Positions 7,668 through 14,629 of a stretch of DNA of 37,063 nucleotides are shown piece by piece (position 1 is the first letter of the stretch; each line of letters opens with the position of its first letter). The stretch spans positions 1 through 37,063 of the forward strand of contig JAKLJP010000058.1 in assembly GCA_023151115.1 (NCBI GenBank), written 5' to 3'. Position numbers and translations under genes: made by a program. The notes under the pieces were generated by a model. It was given only the letters and a program-made list of their open reading frames with translations, was not told where the DNA came from and made no database searches. The stretch is from Anaerolineae bacterium (lineage in GTDB: Bacteria > Chloroflexota > Anaerolineae > 4572-78 > J111).

Positions 7668-8084
7668 CTATAGTTCCGGCAGCAAGCCGATGGCGCGCAG
7701 CGCGCCGGCTAAATCCCAGACGTGCAGGCCGCGGACAATCTGGCAGTTATGGATGGTGAAGAAGGTCGTCCCGCGAATCTTTATCACCCGGCCGGTTGAC
7801 GGAATATTTAACAGCTTGCCTTTGTGAGTGCCCTGGCCAATCCAGGCCAGAGCAGCCCGGTTATCCTGGACAATCAGCGAGTCCATCGTAATGTGCAGAT
7901 CCGGGAAGGCTTGCAGGTAAAAACTCATCGTTTGACGGATATCCTCCCGGCCACGGCGGGGAGTTGAGTAGGCTACGTCCTCTCCTTCATAATCGGGAGC
8001 ATAAAAAGCGGCAATCCGGTCGAGGTCGTGGGCGTTCCAGGCGGCGACTAAATCGTTGACCAGTTGAGTGGTTTGTTCAGACAT
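7668..8084 (-). CDS. SnoaL-like / ester cyclase family protein, paralogue 4
   Basis: 138 aa. NTF2-fold ester cyclase with FYAPDYEGEDV near residue 27, then FPDLHITMDSLIVQDNRAALAW, GTHKGKLLNIPSTGR and the terminal HVWDLAGALRAIGLLPEL; the acidic residue of the C-terminal motif is kept (WDLAG). It is the most diverged of the four paralogues. GGAG precedes the ATG. It is separated from the rest of the cluster by the truncated DUF3419 fragment and repeat DNA. Confidence 0.85.
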   Translation of the reverse strand: MSEQTTQLVNDLVAAWNAHDLDRIAAFYAPDYEGEDVAYSTPRRGREDIRQTMSFYLQAFPDLHITMDSLIVQDNRAALAWIGQGTHKGKLLNIPSTGRVIKIRGTTFFTIHNCQIVRGLHVWDLAGALRAIGLLPEL

Positions 8085-8163
8085 AAGGAAACTCCGGCAA
8101 TGGGGGTAACGGATGCGGACTTGCTTGTGGTAAGGGAGTTGTTGGCCTACAGCGTTACCAGAA

Positions 8164-8203
8164 ATAAAAAACTACAATCATCAAAGCTGATAACTGTAGT
8201 TTA
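8164..8203 (-). terminator. Probable rho-independent terminator of the STAND gene
   Basis: Read on the minus strand: AAACTACA ... TGTAGTTT followed by a T-rich run (TTTTATTTC). An 8-bp stem with additional partial pairing in the loop. It lies downstream of the 712-aa gene and upstream of the SnoaL-like gene at 7668. Confidence 0.55.
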
Positions 8204-8216
8204 TTGAATCTGGTGT

Positions 8217-8257
8217 TCACTTTCCAGACCAAAAAGTGCTCACTTTTTGCTCATTTT
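8217..8257. repeat. 41-bp repeat with CAAAAAGTG/CACTTTTTG dyad, copy 2
   Basis: Nearly identical to 1345-1385 (see there). Intergenic here, between the STAND gene and paralogue 4. Confidence 0.8.
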
Positions 8258-8263
8258 TGTAGG

Positions 8264-8322
8264 AAAGGCTAAGGCTGAGGCTAAGGCTAAGATTAACACT
8301 CAGCCTCAGCCTTAGCCTTAGT
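8264..8322. repeat. Hexamer-armed hairpin (GGCTAA unit)
   Basis: The left arm is four copies of GGCTAA/GGCTGA; the right arm is its reverse complement (CTCAGC CTCAGC CTTAGC CTTAGT), with a short AT-rich loop near 8292-8298. It lies only a few bases past the stop codon of the STAND gene. Confidence 0.75.
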
Positions 8323-8330
8323 CTACCTCT

Positions 8331-10469
8331 CTATCCGCCGATTTCTCGCTGCCACAGCATCTGAGTCAGTTGTTCCATGCCGGTTTTTAAGTGGCGGCGA
8401 AAGGTGCTGAAAGGCAAATCTAATAATTCGGCGGCCTGTTCCTGGGTAGGGGCGGGGTGAAAATAGGTGTGGTGCAGCGCCTGATAAAATTTTCGCTGGC
8501 GGGGGGAGGTTTGCAATTTGTCGGCGGCTTCCTTGACAATAGTTTGCAGGATGGCGATCCGTTTGGCTTCGTCGGCAGTGGGGCTGGTCTGCTCGGCCAC
8601 CAGCCGCGACCAGAGGAGGGGGTTATACTTCAAGGTATCGGGCCGGGTTGCCCTGAAGTCGCGCAGTAGGTCGCGCACCGCCGTTTCAAATTCGGGCTGG
8701 CTTAGTACCACCAGCGCGGGTTTGGCCGATGGAGGAGATGGAGGCTGAGGGGTGGTGGCAATTTCTCGACCGGCCAGCAAATCCAGCCAGGCAATGGGCG
8801 GCACAGCGCGCCAATCGTGGCCGTATACTCCGTAGCAGTGGCCGCCTACTTCAAAATCTGCTTCCGGCAAACGGGTCAGGTCGGCATAGGTAAAAACGGG
8901 CAGCCAAAAATCGGGGTTGCGGCAGGGCAAAAAGGTATAGGCCAGGCCTGGCGTGGTTAAGTAATGCTGGACCATAGCAATAAAAATATGGCTCTGGGCG
9001 GTGGAAACCGCCTGGTAACTGTCGCGGGCCAGCCAAAAACGGAACAGGGTGGCGATTTCTCCGGGCCGTAACGGGGCGTGGCTTTGCAAATATTGCCAGG
9101 CTGCCTGCGCGGCCGGGTCGAGATTCAAATCTTCGGCGCCGGCGCGCTGCAAGGCCAGCAGCATAACAAACCCAACGGCTTGCTGTTTGACATCGCGCAA
9201 AACAAGCACATTTTCAGGCTGGCGCGAGAACCAATGGGCGGCTAATTGGGCCGACTCTTCCCCTTCATGCTGCCGCACCATCTCCAGCAGAATCGGCCAG
9301 TCGGGCGGGCGGGCAATATCGCTAAGCAAGCCGACTTCTTCGGACCACTGCGCCTGTAATTGCATAAAAAAAGGCCGCACCACCGGGTTATAACGATGCA
9401 GATAGAGGTATTCCACCAAAACCGCCTGCTGCTCTTGGCTGTTAGCCGACTGGAGACGGGCCGTATAATAGGTCCGGGCGCGGTGGTGCAGTTCGGCGTA
9501 CCAGTCGGGATTGCGCCAGCGCACGTCGGCGGCCAGGGTTTCGCGGGCCAAATCGTGGGGAAAAAGTCCGGTCGGGCCAGATTCAATACAGGATAGACTG
9601 CGCAGCCACTCAAATAATTCGTGAACGTCGGGCATGCCCAGCATCGCCGTCAGCAGGGCTTCGGTGGTCAGGTGGACCAGGGCGCAGGCTTCCAGGGCGG
9701 CGCGATGAGCCGGACCAGGCACTTTTTGGACCAACTGTTCCAGCAGCACTTTGATGACATCAGGGGCAACTTCCGGTTTAAAGATGCGCAGGCTGTCGCC
9801 GCGTTGGGCAAAAACGTCGGCCACCAGTGAAAGGGCCAGGGGATGGCCATAAGTGAAATCCAAAATGGCCTGATGGTGTTCCGGTGGAATTTCGCGTTTG
9901 TTCAGATAGGTTCGGCTCTCTTCGGGGCTAAAATTACGCAGGGGGATGGTGCGAATGAGGCTTTGCCAGCCGGCGTCGGCGACCCAGGCGGATGAGGGCG
10001 GGTATTGACTGGCCATCACTACCAGCACATCTTCAGGCAACTGCGGTAAAAAAACTTCTCGCAGCCAGGCATCTAGCGGGGCCAGCTTTTCGTAAGTGTC
10101 AATCAGAATAACGTGGCGCTGTGACCAGGCGGCCATATGTTGCAGGGCTAAGGCGGGGGGAGCAAGACCCAATGCAGTTTGCAGGGCCATTAAAAATGAC
10201 TCAGGGGCGGGCTCGATGTTGCGGGCGTCGAGTTGAGCAGCGGGGATATTTTGCTCGTCGCAAATATAAGCGAACTCGCCCATCAGCGAAGTCTTGCCAA
10301 CGCCGCCGGGACCAAAGATGTAGAGGATGTAGAAGGGCAGTTCGGGTGCAGTCAGGGCCGCTTGAAACAAGGCCCGCTCCACCTCTCGCCCGGCAAACCG
10401 GCGATGGCGCGCTAAACTCAGGCGATCTGCCAGTCGTGATGACACGTTCCGCCCCCCATTTACTGCCAC
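8331..10469 (-). CDS. STAND-type AAA ATPase with C-terminal HTH, putative regulator
   Basis: 712 aa, GTG start. After a short N-terminal lead (FAGREVERALF), residues 52-61 form a Walker A loop (FGPGGVGKTS), followed by ILIDTYEKL with Asp124 as Walker B. The P-loop domain continues to about 240 and is followed by a long helical region without clear repeats. The last 40 residues (PTQEQAAELLDLPFSTFRRH at about 674-693) look like a helix-turn-helix of the sigma-4/LuxR kind. This fits STAND NTPases of the MalT/LAL type, which couple ATP binding to transcription activation. The start is supported by a promoter with a 17-bp spacer about 30 nt upstream. It is co-oriented with the ester-cyclase genes downstream; that it controls them is only a guess. 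Confidence 0.75.
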   Translation of the reverse strand: MAVNGGRNVSSRLADRLSLARHRRFAGREVERALFQAALTAPELPFYILYIFGPGGVGKTSLMGEFAYICDEQNIPAAQLDARNIEPAPESFLMALQTALGLAPPALALQHMAAWSQRHVILIDTYEKLAPLDAWLREVFLPQLPEDVLVVMASQYPPSSAWVADAGWQSLIRTIPLRNFSPEESRTYLNKREIPPEHHQAILDFTYGHPLALSLVADVFAQRGDSLRIFKPEVAPDVIKVLLEQLVQKVPGPAHRAALEACALVHLTTEALLTAMLGMPDVHELFEWLRSLSCIESGPTGLFPHDLARETLAADVRWRNPDWYAELHHRARTYYTARLQSANSQEQQAVLVEYLYLHRYNPVVRPFFMQLQAQWSEEVGLLSDIARPPDWPILLEMVRQHEGEESAQLAAHWFSRQPENVLVLRDVKQQAVGFVMLLALQRAGAEDLNLDPAAQAAWQYLQSHAPLRPGEIATLFRFWLARDSYQAVSTAQSHIFIAMVQHYLTTPGLAYTFLPCRNPDFWLPVFTYADLTRLPEADFEVGGHCYGVYGHDWRAVPPIAWLDLLAGREIATTPQPPSPPSAKPALVVLSQPEFETAVRDLLRDFRATRPDTLKYNPLLWSRLVAEQTSPTADEAKRIAILQTIVKEAADKLQTSPRQRKFYQALHHTYFHPAPTQEQAAELLDLPFSTFRRHLKTGMEQLTQMLWQREIGG

Positions 10470-10504
10470 GGTTTCAATGTGTCTAGATAGGTTTGATTAG
10501 TTAA

Positions 10505-10533
10505 ATTATACTCTATTTAAGGTTGAGTGGCAA
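10505..10533 (-). promoter_or_regulatory. Sigma70-type promoter for the STAND gene
   Basis: On the minus strand: -35 TTGCCA at 10528-10533, 17-bp spacer, -10 TATAAT at 10505-10510. Predicted start of transcription near 10498, about 30 nt before the GTG. Confidence 0.75.
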
Positions 10534-10564
10534 TAGTTTGAAAAGGAGTACTTTGGAGAAAAGA

Positions 10565-10602
10565 TGAAACGTGATGCATGAATTTTCACGCATCACGTTT
10601 CA
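10565..10602. repeat. Palindromic repeat (TGAAACGTGATGC arms)
   Basis: 13-bp perfect arms TGAAACGTGATGC (10565-10577) and GCATCACGTTTCA (10590-10602). A sequence relative (GTGATACGTGATG arms) lies at 35198-35237. It lies between the EamA gene and the STAND promoter and may also end the EamA transcript, but lacks a T-tract. Confidence 0.7.
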
Positions 10603-10634
10603 AGATAAAAATCTAGCTAACTGTTTATCAGGAA

Positions 10635-11552
10635 CTACGGTCTGACGGCAACATCAGTGGGACGCTGCCAACTGATGGCTCTGACAACGCCATTGACAAT
10701 CATCACCCCCAGTAAAATCAAAGCGCAGCCGAGGTAGGCGTTCCAACTCAACGTCTCACCCAGCACTACCACGCCTAAAATCACGCCGAAAACAGGCACC
10801 AGATATGTCACCATCGAAACGTAGGTAGCGCTGGTTCTTTCCATTATTCGGTAATAAACGATAAAGGCGACGCCCGTGCCAAAAATACCCAACGCCAGTA
10901 GCGACCCGATAGCCGGCCACGAAGGAACCGGCAGGCGGAAAGGCTGCTCCAGCCCCAGCGAGACGGGTATCAGGAATAACGTCGCCAGGAGCATTTGCGC
11001 GGTTGGAGCGACCATCGGCGGCAGTCCGCGCAGGTAATGGCGGCCGTAAACGATCGCCACTCCGTAACAAGTTGAGGCCAGAGCTACGGCAATTAATCCC
11101 CAGGCCGTTGCTTTTACCCCACCCAACAATGAAGGCCCAATCAACACCGACAAGCCGGTAAACCCGATCAGCGTTCCTATCGCTTTGGTGGGGGTCAGGC
11201 GGTCATCGCTGGTAAAGAAGTGGGCCAGGAGCAGGGTGAATAGCGGTGTACTGCCATTGAGAATAGCAGCCAGGGCGCTGTCAATGTATTGTTCGCCCCA
11301 GCCAAACAGCACAAACGGGATGGCATTTTGAACTAGCCCGGCAAAGGCAAAGTGCAGCCACACCCGCCCCAGCGGAGGCAAATTGCGTCCCTGGGCGCGC
11401 AAAATCAGGTACAGCAGTATGCCGGCCACTCCTACTCGGCTCATGGCCAGGGTCAATGGCGGAATCTGTTCCACGGCTACTTTGATGAATAAAAAGGATG
11501 GCCCCCACAAGGCGGCTAGAAACAGCAGCCACAAAAAGTTTCGTAGTTTCAC
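10635..11552 (-). CDS. EamA/DMT-family transporter
   Basis: 305 aa, ten hydrophobic helices in two homologous EamA halves (about 1-140 and 150-295), the layout of drug/metabolite transporters. Typical residues include the N-terminal ALWGPSFLFIKVAVEQIPP (RhaT/YdcZ-like 'WG...F...K') and, in the second half, TSATYVSMVTYLVPVFGVILG, the conserved 'P-V-x-x-x-x-G' helix. GTG start preceded by CAGGAG. The substrate cannot be predicted; DMT members export amino acids, nucleotides or metabolites. It is the last gene of the AsnC-headed group, only a few nt from the DinB gene, so AsnC-linked amino-acid export is possible. Confidence 0.85.
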   Translation of the reverse strand: MKLRNFLWLLFLAALWGPSFLFIKVAVEQIPPLTLAMSRVGVAGILLYLILRAQGRNLPPLGRVWLHFAFAGLVQNAIPFVLFGWGEQYIDSALAAILNGSTPLFTLLLAHFFTSDDRLTPTKAIGTLIGFTGLSVLIGPSLLGGVKATAWGLIAVALASTCYGVAIVYGRHYLRGLPPMVAPTAQMLLATLFLIPVSLGLEQPFRLPVPSWPAIGSLLALGIFGTGVAFIVYYRIMERTSATYVSMVTYLVPVFGVILGVVVLGETLSWNAYLGCALILLGVMIVNGVVRAISWQRPTDVAVRP

Positions 11553-11556
11553 AAAA

Positions 11557-12039
11557 TTACTCCTGTTTTAACCAAATCTCATAGGTGGTTTGCATTTGGG
11601 CCAGGTGCTCCGGGATGTGCCGCTCGTAGACATCCAGCCAATCGTCCATTGTCATCAGGCCGTTTTCGGAATGGGTGACGGTGTTGGCCCAAACACTCTC
11701 CGGCAGAGAGCGAATCAACTGGTAGGTGTTATGGCGCAGCCATTTGAACAGTTCCAGAGCGTCGGCAGTGCTCTGTTGATGATAATTCAGCGAGGTAGCC
11801 CAGCCCTGTTCATCATATCCTAACACAGCCTGGCCCGGTTCGGCGATGAAACGGCGGCAGCGAATAAAGCTGTTGGCTTCACTGTCGGCGATGTGGACAA
11901 TGATTTCGTGGATGGTCCAGAAATGGGGTGCGGGCCTAAAATGCCACATCTCGGTCGGAAACTGCTTCAATCCTTCGATTAGCAGGTCATAAGCCCGCCC
12001 GTAAGACTCAATCTTTTGCGCTCGCATTGGGTTGGTCAC
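11557..12039 (-). CDS. DinB-family (YfiT-like) four-helix protein
   Basis: 160 aa from a GTG at 12039, which is preceded by GGGGGA; the longer open frame upstream runs through a perfect palindrome. DinB-like four-helix bundle with the metal-binding His pattern: WTIHEIIVHIADSE (His44, His49) and YERHIPEHLAQM (His141, His145). Members transfer thiols such as bacillithiol or mycothiol, or are metal-dependent hydrolases. The substrate is unknown here, though the three-His geometry is complete. It sits between DUF2917 and EamA in a tight minus-strand run. Confidence 0.8.
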   Translation of the reverse strand: MTNPMRAQKIESYGRAYDLLIEGLKQFPTEMWHFRPAPHFWTIHEIIVHIADSEANSFIRCRRFIAEPGQAVLGYDEQGWATSLNYHQQSTADALELFKWLRHNTYQLIRSLPESVWANTVTHSENGLMTMDDWLDVYERHIPEHLAQMQTTYEIWLKQE

Positions 12040-12073
12040 AAAAAATCCCCCTTCAGCAAAAGCTGCCTGATTT

Positions 12074-12120
12074 CCCAAACTCGTTCCCACGCTGCGCGTC
12101 AGCGTGGGAACGAGTTTGGG
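12074..12120. repeat. Perfect 21-bp palindrome (CCCAAACTCGTTCCCACGCTG)
   Basis: Arms 12074-12094 and 12100-12120 are perfectly complementary with a 5-nt CGCGT loop. A related element (CTATCTCGTTCCCACGC arms) is at 35139-35187. The core CTCGTTCCCACGC / GTGGGAACGAG is a known type of dispersed repeat in environmental genomes. It lies just upstream of the DinB start. Confidence 0.85.
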
Positions 12121-12136
12121 AACGAGTTTAAGTTTG

Positions 12137-12460
12137 TTAACAAGCACCTTGTGTGGGCGCTAAATTTTTAAGCATACTCTCCATGCCCGGCGAAGCAGCA
12201 GCGCTGTCGCCCAGAACTTCCAAAATCAAAGGAGTCTGGCCCAGAGCCGAAACTAGGGCTGTGCCTTTAGCACTGACCAGCCACAACCGCTGGCCGTTTC
12301 CCAAGAAAATGTCCTCTCCATCTACCGTTAACCAGGCCAACCCGGAAACCACCTGGACTGCCCGACTGATCGCTGGCAAGCGAAAGACTTCATCATGGCG
12401 CAGCATCAGCCGGACTATCACCCCAGCCGGTTTAGCCCCATTTTTTGTTGCTAAGCTCAT
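12137..12460 (-). CDS. DUF2917-like small protein
   Basis: 107 aa. The central stretch (SRAVQVVSGLAWLTVDGEDIFLGNGQRLWL, split as SRAVQVVSGLAWLTVDGE then DIFLGNGQRLWLVS) has the small beta-fold pattern of DUF2917 proteins: 'G-x-x-W-x-T', then 'D-x-x-L-x-x-G-x-x-x-x-L'. The start at 12460 follows GGGGTGATTCG. It lies in the AsnC-headed gene run, 17 nt downstream of the ParB-like gene. Function unknown. Confidence 0.65.
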   Translation of the reverse strand: MSLATKNGAKPAGVIVRLMLRHDEVFRLPAISRAVQVVSGLAWLTVDGEDIFLGNGQRLWLVSAKGTALVSALGQTPLILEVLGDSAAASPGMESMLKNLAPTQGAC

Positions 12461-12477
12461 CGAATCACCCCTTTCGA

Positions 12478-12963
12478 TTAATGCAATTGCTGAGTAAAGG
12501 AAACGTCTGCCGGGAAAGGCGCTGATAAAAGAGTGACATACCCTTGGATGATAGACCAGCCCAGATGGGCTGCCACCGAAACCCGGTGGTGTCCATTTTG
12601 CACAAAGTAAACATCCCCCCATTGATAGACCTCGATGGGCGGGAAGCCGGCCCCGGAAACCGCCAGGGTATAAATCAAACGCCAGCGCTCTTTGCTGCGC
12701 TCATCGCTGGCGCAGGGGAAAAAACGCTGGGTGTAGTCGCGATGCCGCCCGGCGCTGCCGACAATATTTTTAAGCGGGACATCCTGCAAGCCCAAATATG
12801 CCACCTGATCCGGTTGAATATTCCGGGCCAGTTCGTCGAGAGGCAATAAATGGGGCCGGCGGCGCGTGACCAGGCTGAGCATAATCTCCCAGAAACCTTT
12901 GCTTCTGGCGCGATTAAACTCGGTTTCACTTTGAATATAGGTTAGCGTCTTCAGGTCTATCAT
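12478..12963 (-). CDS. ParB/sulfiredoxin-fold protein of unknown role
   Basis: 161 aa. The second half contains PPIEVYQWGDVYFVQNGHHR followed by VSVAAHLGW, the 'D/N-G-H-H-R' motif of the ParB/sulfiredoxin nuclease-like fold. Before it, LQDVPLKNIVGSAGRHRDYT is a conserved feature of a short-protein branch of this superfamily found beside transcription regulators. The N-terminus is a helix rich in Arg/Lys. The chosen start (12963) overlaps the 3' end of the AsnC gene by about 38 nt, so the two are probably translationally coupled. The alternative longer frame would overlap further and has no protein-like features. Confidence 0.65.
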   Translation of the reverse strand: MIDLKTLTYIQSETEFNRARSKGFWEIMLSLVTRRRPHLLPLDELARNIQPDQVAYLGLQDVPLKNIVGSAGRHRDYTQRFFPCASDERSKERWRLIYTLAVSGAGFPPIEVYQWGDVYFVQNGHHRVSVAAHLGWSIIQGYVTLLSAPFPADVSFTQQLH

Positions 12964-13429
12964 GGCTGCAAGGCACAATGGGTGAACTTTCTTTAATGGT
13001 TGACAGCACAATGCTGGTGACTGAACTGGAAACGGTGGCTTTGGAGCGAATCTTTTCAAGCAACCTTTCCAACTCTTTGGGGCTGGCGGTACGAACCTTT
13101 AAAATATAACAATCCTCACCCGCCACCCCATGACACTCCAACACATCCGGCTCGGCCCGGCAGACTTCCAGTATGCTCCGTTTGGTTTCTACATAACCCT
13201 CAGGCGTAGTGCCTACCGTCAGCCGGATAAAGGCCATAATCGGTTTACCCACCGCCTCGGCATTCACCACGGCCACATAGCCTTTGATGACACCCTTTTT
13301 CTCCAGCTTTCTGACCCGCTCGTGGACCGTTGATACAGTCAGGCCCACTTTTTCGGCCAGGGCCGCGTTGGAAAGGTGAGCATCTTCCTGAAGAAGCAAG
13401 ATAATCTGGCGGTCAATATCGTCAATCAT
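12926..13429 (-). CDS. Lrp/AsnC-family transcription regulator
   Basis: 167 aa. N-terminal winged HTH: IDRQIILLLQEDAHLSNAAL then AEKVGLTVSTVHERVRKLEK, the typical 'D-x-x-I-L-x-x-L-x-x-x-x-R-x-s-x-x-x-L-A' followed by 'S-x-x-x-V-x-x-R-v-x-x-L-E'. C-terminal RAM (ligand-binding, ferredoxin-like) domain from about 65, with ECHGVAGEDCYILKVRTAS as its core. Family members are amino-acid-responsive dimers/octamers. The C-terminal 17 residues are beyond the usual end of the family and overlap the next gene. Two dyads lie between the promoter and start (see 13451-13481) and are good candidates for auto-regulation. It heads the group AsnC, ParB-like, DUF2917, DinB, EamA. Confidence 0.9.
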   Translation of the reverse strand: MIDDIDRQIILLLQEDAHLSNAALAEKVGLTVSTVHERVRKLEKKGVIKGYVAVVNAEAVGKPIMAFIRLTVGTTPEGYVETKRSILEVCRAEPDVLECHGVAGEDCYILKVRTASPKELERLLEKIRSKATVSSSVTSIVLSTIKESSPIVPCSHDRPEDANLYSK

Positions 13430-13450
13430 TCGGCATAAACCTTATATAAC

Positions 13451-13481
13451 CGTAAAATTTACGTATAATAGTTAATTATAC
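13451..13481 (-). promoter_or_regulatory. Two adjacent dyads, putative AsnC operator
   Basis: CGTAAAATTTACG (13451-13463) is a perfect odd palindrome and GTATAAT-AGTTA-ATTATAC (13463-13481) a perfect 7-bp dyad. Both are between the predicted -10 box and the AsnC start. Binding by AsnC is inferred from position and symmetry only. Confidence 0.5.
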
Positions 13482-13486
13482 AGGAA

Positions 13487-13515
13487 ATATTACGAGAAAA
13501 TCCTTATTTTGTCAA
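13487..13515 (-). promoter_or_regulatory. Sigma70-type promoter for the AsnC group
   Basis: On the minus strand: -35 TTGACA at 13510-13515, 17-bp spacer, -10 TAATAT at 13487-13492. Transcription would start near 13480 and enter the dyad region. Confidence 0.7.
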
Positions 13516-13551
13516 TAGACCAATCAAGCCAATTTGATCAAGCCAATTTAG

Positions 13552-13577
13552 GGAGTCCAAAGCTTGATTTGGACTCC
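13552..13577. repeat. GGAGTCCAAA palindrome, copy 1
   Basis: Arms GGAGTCCAAA (13552-13561) and TTTGGACTCC (13568-13577), loop 6 nt. Related elements are at 24155-24187 (same arms) and 24241-24292 (GGAGTGCAA version). Confidence 0.75.
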
Positions 13578-13681
13578 AAATTCGATGTTTGAGACATACT
13601 CAAATCATAAACCCGATTGACCTCAAAAACCACCCAATTCTTGCGCTCTTATAGTTTTTGACAATCAATTCGGTAAAGCCT

Positions 13682-13743
13682 GGAAGGTTGGAAGATTGGA
13701 AGGCTGGTAAATACAGAGCAATCTTCCAGCCTTCCAATCTTCC
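13682..13743. repeat. Short-unit hairpin (TTGGAAG repeat)
   Basis: The left arm contains GGAAG three times with spacing of 7-8 nt (GGAAGGTTGGAAGATTGGAA, then GGCTGG); the right arm AATCTTCCAGCCTTCCAATC is its reverse complement. Arms of about 23 bp, loop of about 15 nt. Confidence 0.75.
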
Positions 13744-13812
13744 TGTACTATCGCGATTACCGATTTTGAAGATCAAAACTCATAAGGCGGTCTGATGCGC
13801 TGGAAAGTCAAT

Positions 13813-13841
13813 TTGCCCATCCTGCCCGAAAATGCTAAAAT
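13813..13841 (+). promoter_or_regulatory. Promoter of tRNA-Gln
   Basis: -35 TTGCCC at 13813-13818, 17-bp spacer, -10 TAAAAT at 13836-13841. Predicted start about 6 nt before the mature tRNA end. Confidence 0.65.
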
Positions 13842-13853
13842 ATCTTTTACCAA

Positions 13854-13924
13854 TGGGGAGTCGTCTAATGGTAGGACTGCAGATTCTGGATCTGCCTGTT
13901 GGGGTTCGAATCCCTGCTCCCCAG
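13854..13924 (+). tRNA. tRNA-Gln (anticodon CUG)
   Basis: 71-nt cloverleaf: acceptor TGGGGAG pairs with CTCCCCA; D arm GTC-TAATGGTAG-GAC; anticodon stem GCAGA/TCTGC with loop TTCTGGA giving anticodon CTG; T arm with TTCGAAT loop. Discriminator base G, no encoded CCA (TCA follows). The U1-A72 first pair and CUG anticodon agree with tRNA-Gln. Confidence 0.95.
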
Positions 13925-13936
13925 TCAAAAAGTTCT

Positions 13937-13970
13937 GTAGGGCAAGATAGCCTCTTGCCCTACTTTTTTT
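13937..13970 (+). terminator. Rho-independent terminator after tRNA-Gln
   Basis: Perfect 11-bp stem GTAGGGCAAGA / TCTTGCCCTAC, 5-nt loop, then seven T. Directly downstream of the tRNA. Confidence 0.9.
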
Positions 13971-13982
13971 AATAGAACCTGT

Positions 13983-14534
13983 ATGGCTCGGCCGACTGCA
14001 AAAACCACCTATTGGTTAATATTTCTTGGCCTGTTGAGTGTGGCCGTAATCGGGGTGATGGTGGTATTGGCTTACCTCTTGCTCAATATGCCTGCCCCGG
14101 CGGCGGCTCCTATCACCCCTACCGCCACCCGTCCGGCTCTGAGCTTGCCCACCGCGCCTTTGCCCACGGCGACTCCTGGCCCCCCTCCTGCGGTGGAGGA
14201 CGCGGTTTTTACGGCCCAAAAGCCGATCAAGGGCCTGGCCGACTGTGATTCCTCTGGTTTCAAAGGGGTGGTGGCGGACAGCAATGGGGATCGCCTGGCG
14301 GGTCTGCAAATTACGGTGTGGGAAGAAGGGGTGGGTTTGGTAGCCGTAGACACCACCGATGTCGAAGGACGTTACCAGATCGAACTAAAAGATCAGCCGG
14401 CCGAGCGGAAATTCTGGGTTCAAGTTTACCAAAATGATGTGCCGTCATCCGAACCGCTCTCGGTGGAAACTCAGGCCGACTGCCGCCAGGGCTTCCAGGT
14501 TTATCAAATCAATTGGCGGGCGAAGGAAGAGTAG
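13983..14534 (+). CDS. Membrane-anchored protein with carboxypeptidase-regulatory-like (Ig) domain
   Basis: 183 aa. A single membrane helix at about 12-35, then a Pro/Ala/Thr-rich linker (about 37-72) with TPTATRP and PTATPGPPP elements, typical of surface-exposed proteins in Chloroflexota. The C-terminal domain (about 85-180) has FKGVVADSNGDRLAGLQITV followed by VDTTDVEGRYQIEL, the core pattern of the carboxypeptidase-regulatory-like/Cna-B fold. Two Cys (in LADCDSSG and ADCRQG) could form a disulfide outside the cell. No ligand or partner can be named. It lies just past the tRNA terminator and is followed, after a hairpin repeat, by the FemAB-like gene. Confidence 0.7.
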   Translation: MARPTAKTTYWLIFLGLLSVAVIGVMVVLAYLLLNMPAPAAAPITPTATRPALSLPTAPLPTATPGPPPAVEDAVFTAQKPIKGLADCDSSGFKGVVADSNGDRLAGLQITVWEEGVGLVAVDTTDVEGRYQIELKDQPAERKFWVQVYQNDVPSSEPLSVETQADCRQGFQVYQINWRAKEE

Positions 14535-14620
14535 CAGGTAGCAAGTTACAGGTAGCAAAAAGATTGCAGATTACGAACTATCTCTTGCAACCCTGCTGCT
14601 CTGTTACCTGCTACCTTGTA
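14533..14620. repeat. Heptamer-armed hairpin (CAGGTAG unit)
   Basis: The left arm reads CAGGTAG CAAGTTA CAGGTAG CAAAAAG in 7-nt register; the right arm carries TGTTACCTGCTACC. The element begins on the last bases of the stop codon of the anchored-protein gene and ends directly before the AAGGAG of the next gene. Confidence 0.7.
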
Positions 14621-14629
14621 AGGAGTTTT

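Larger units (their letters stand above)
13516..13812. other. Gene-free region with three short repeats
   Basis: No gene is seen between the AsnC promoter and the tRNA promoter. It holds a 14-nt tandem duplication (ATCAAGCCAATTT twice, 13523-13550), the GGAGTCCAAA palindrome (13552-13577) and the heptamer-type hairpin at 13682-13743. Base composition is AT-richer than the coding regions. Confidence 0.7.

Noticed and set aside
8264..8322. Hairpin as rho-independent terminator of the STAND gene
   Set aside because: No T-tract on the minus strand and arms are periodic hexamers; the better terminator is at 8164-8203.
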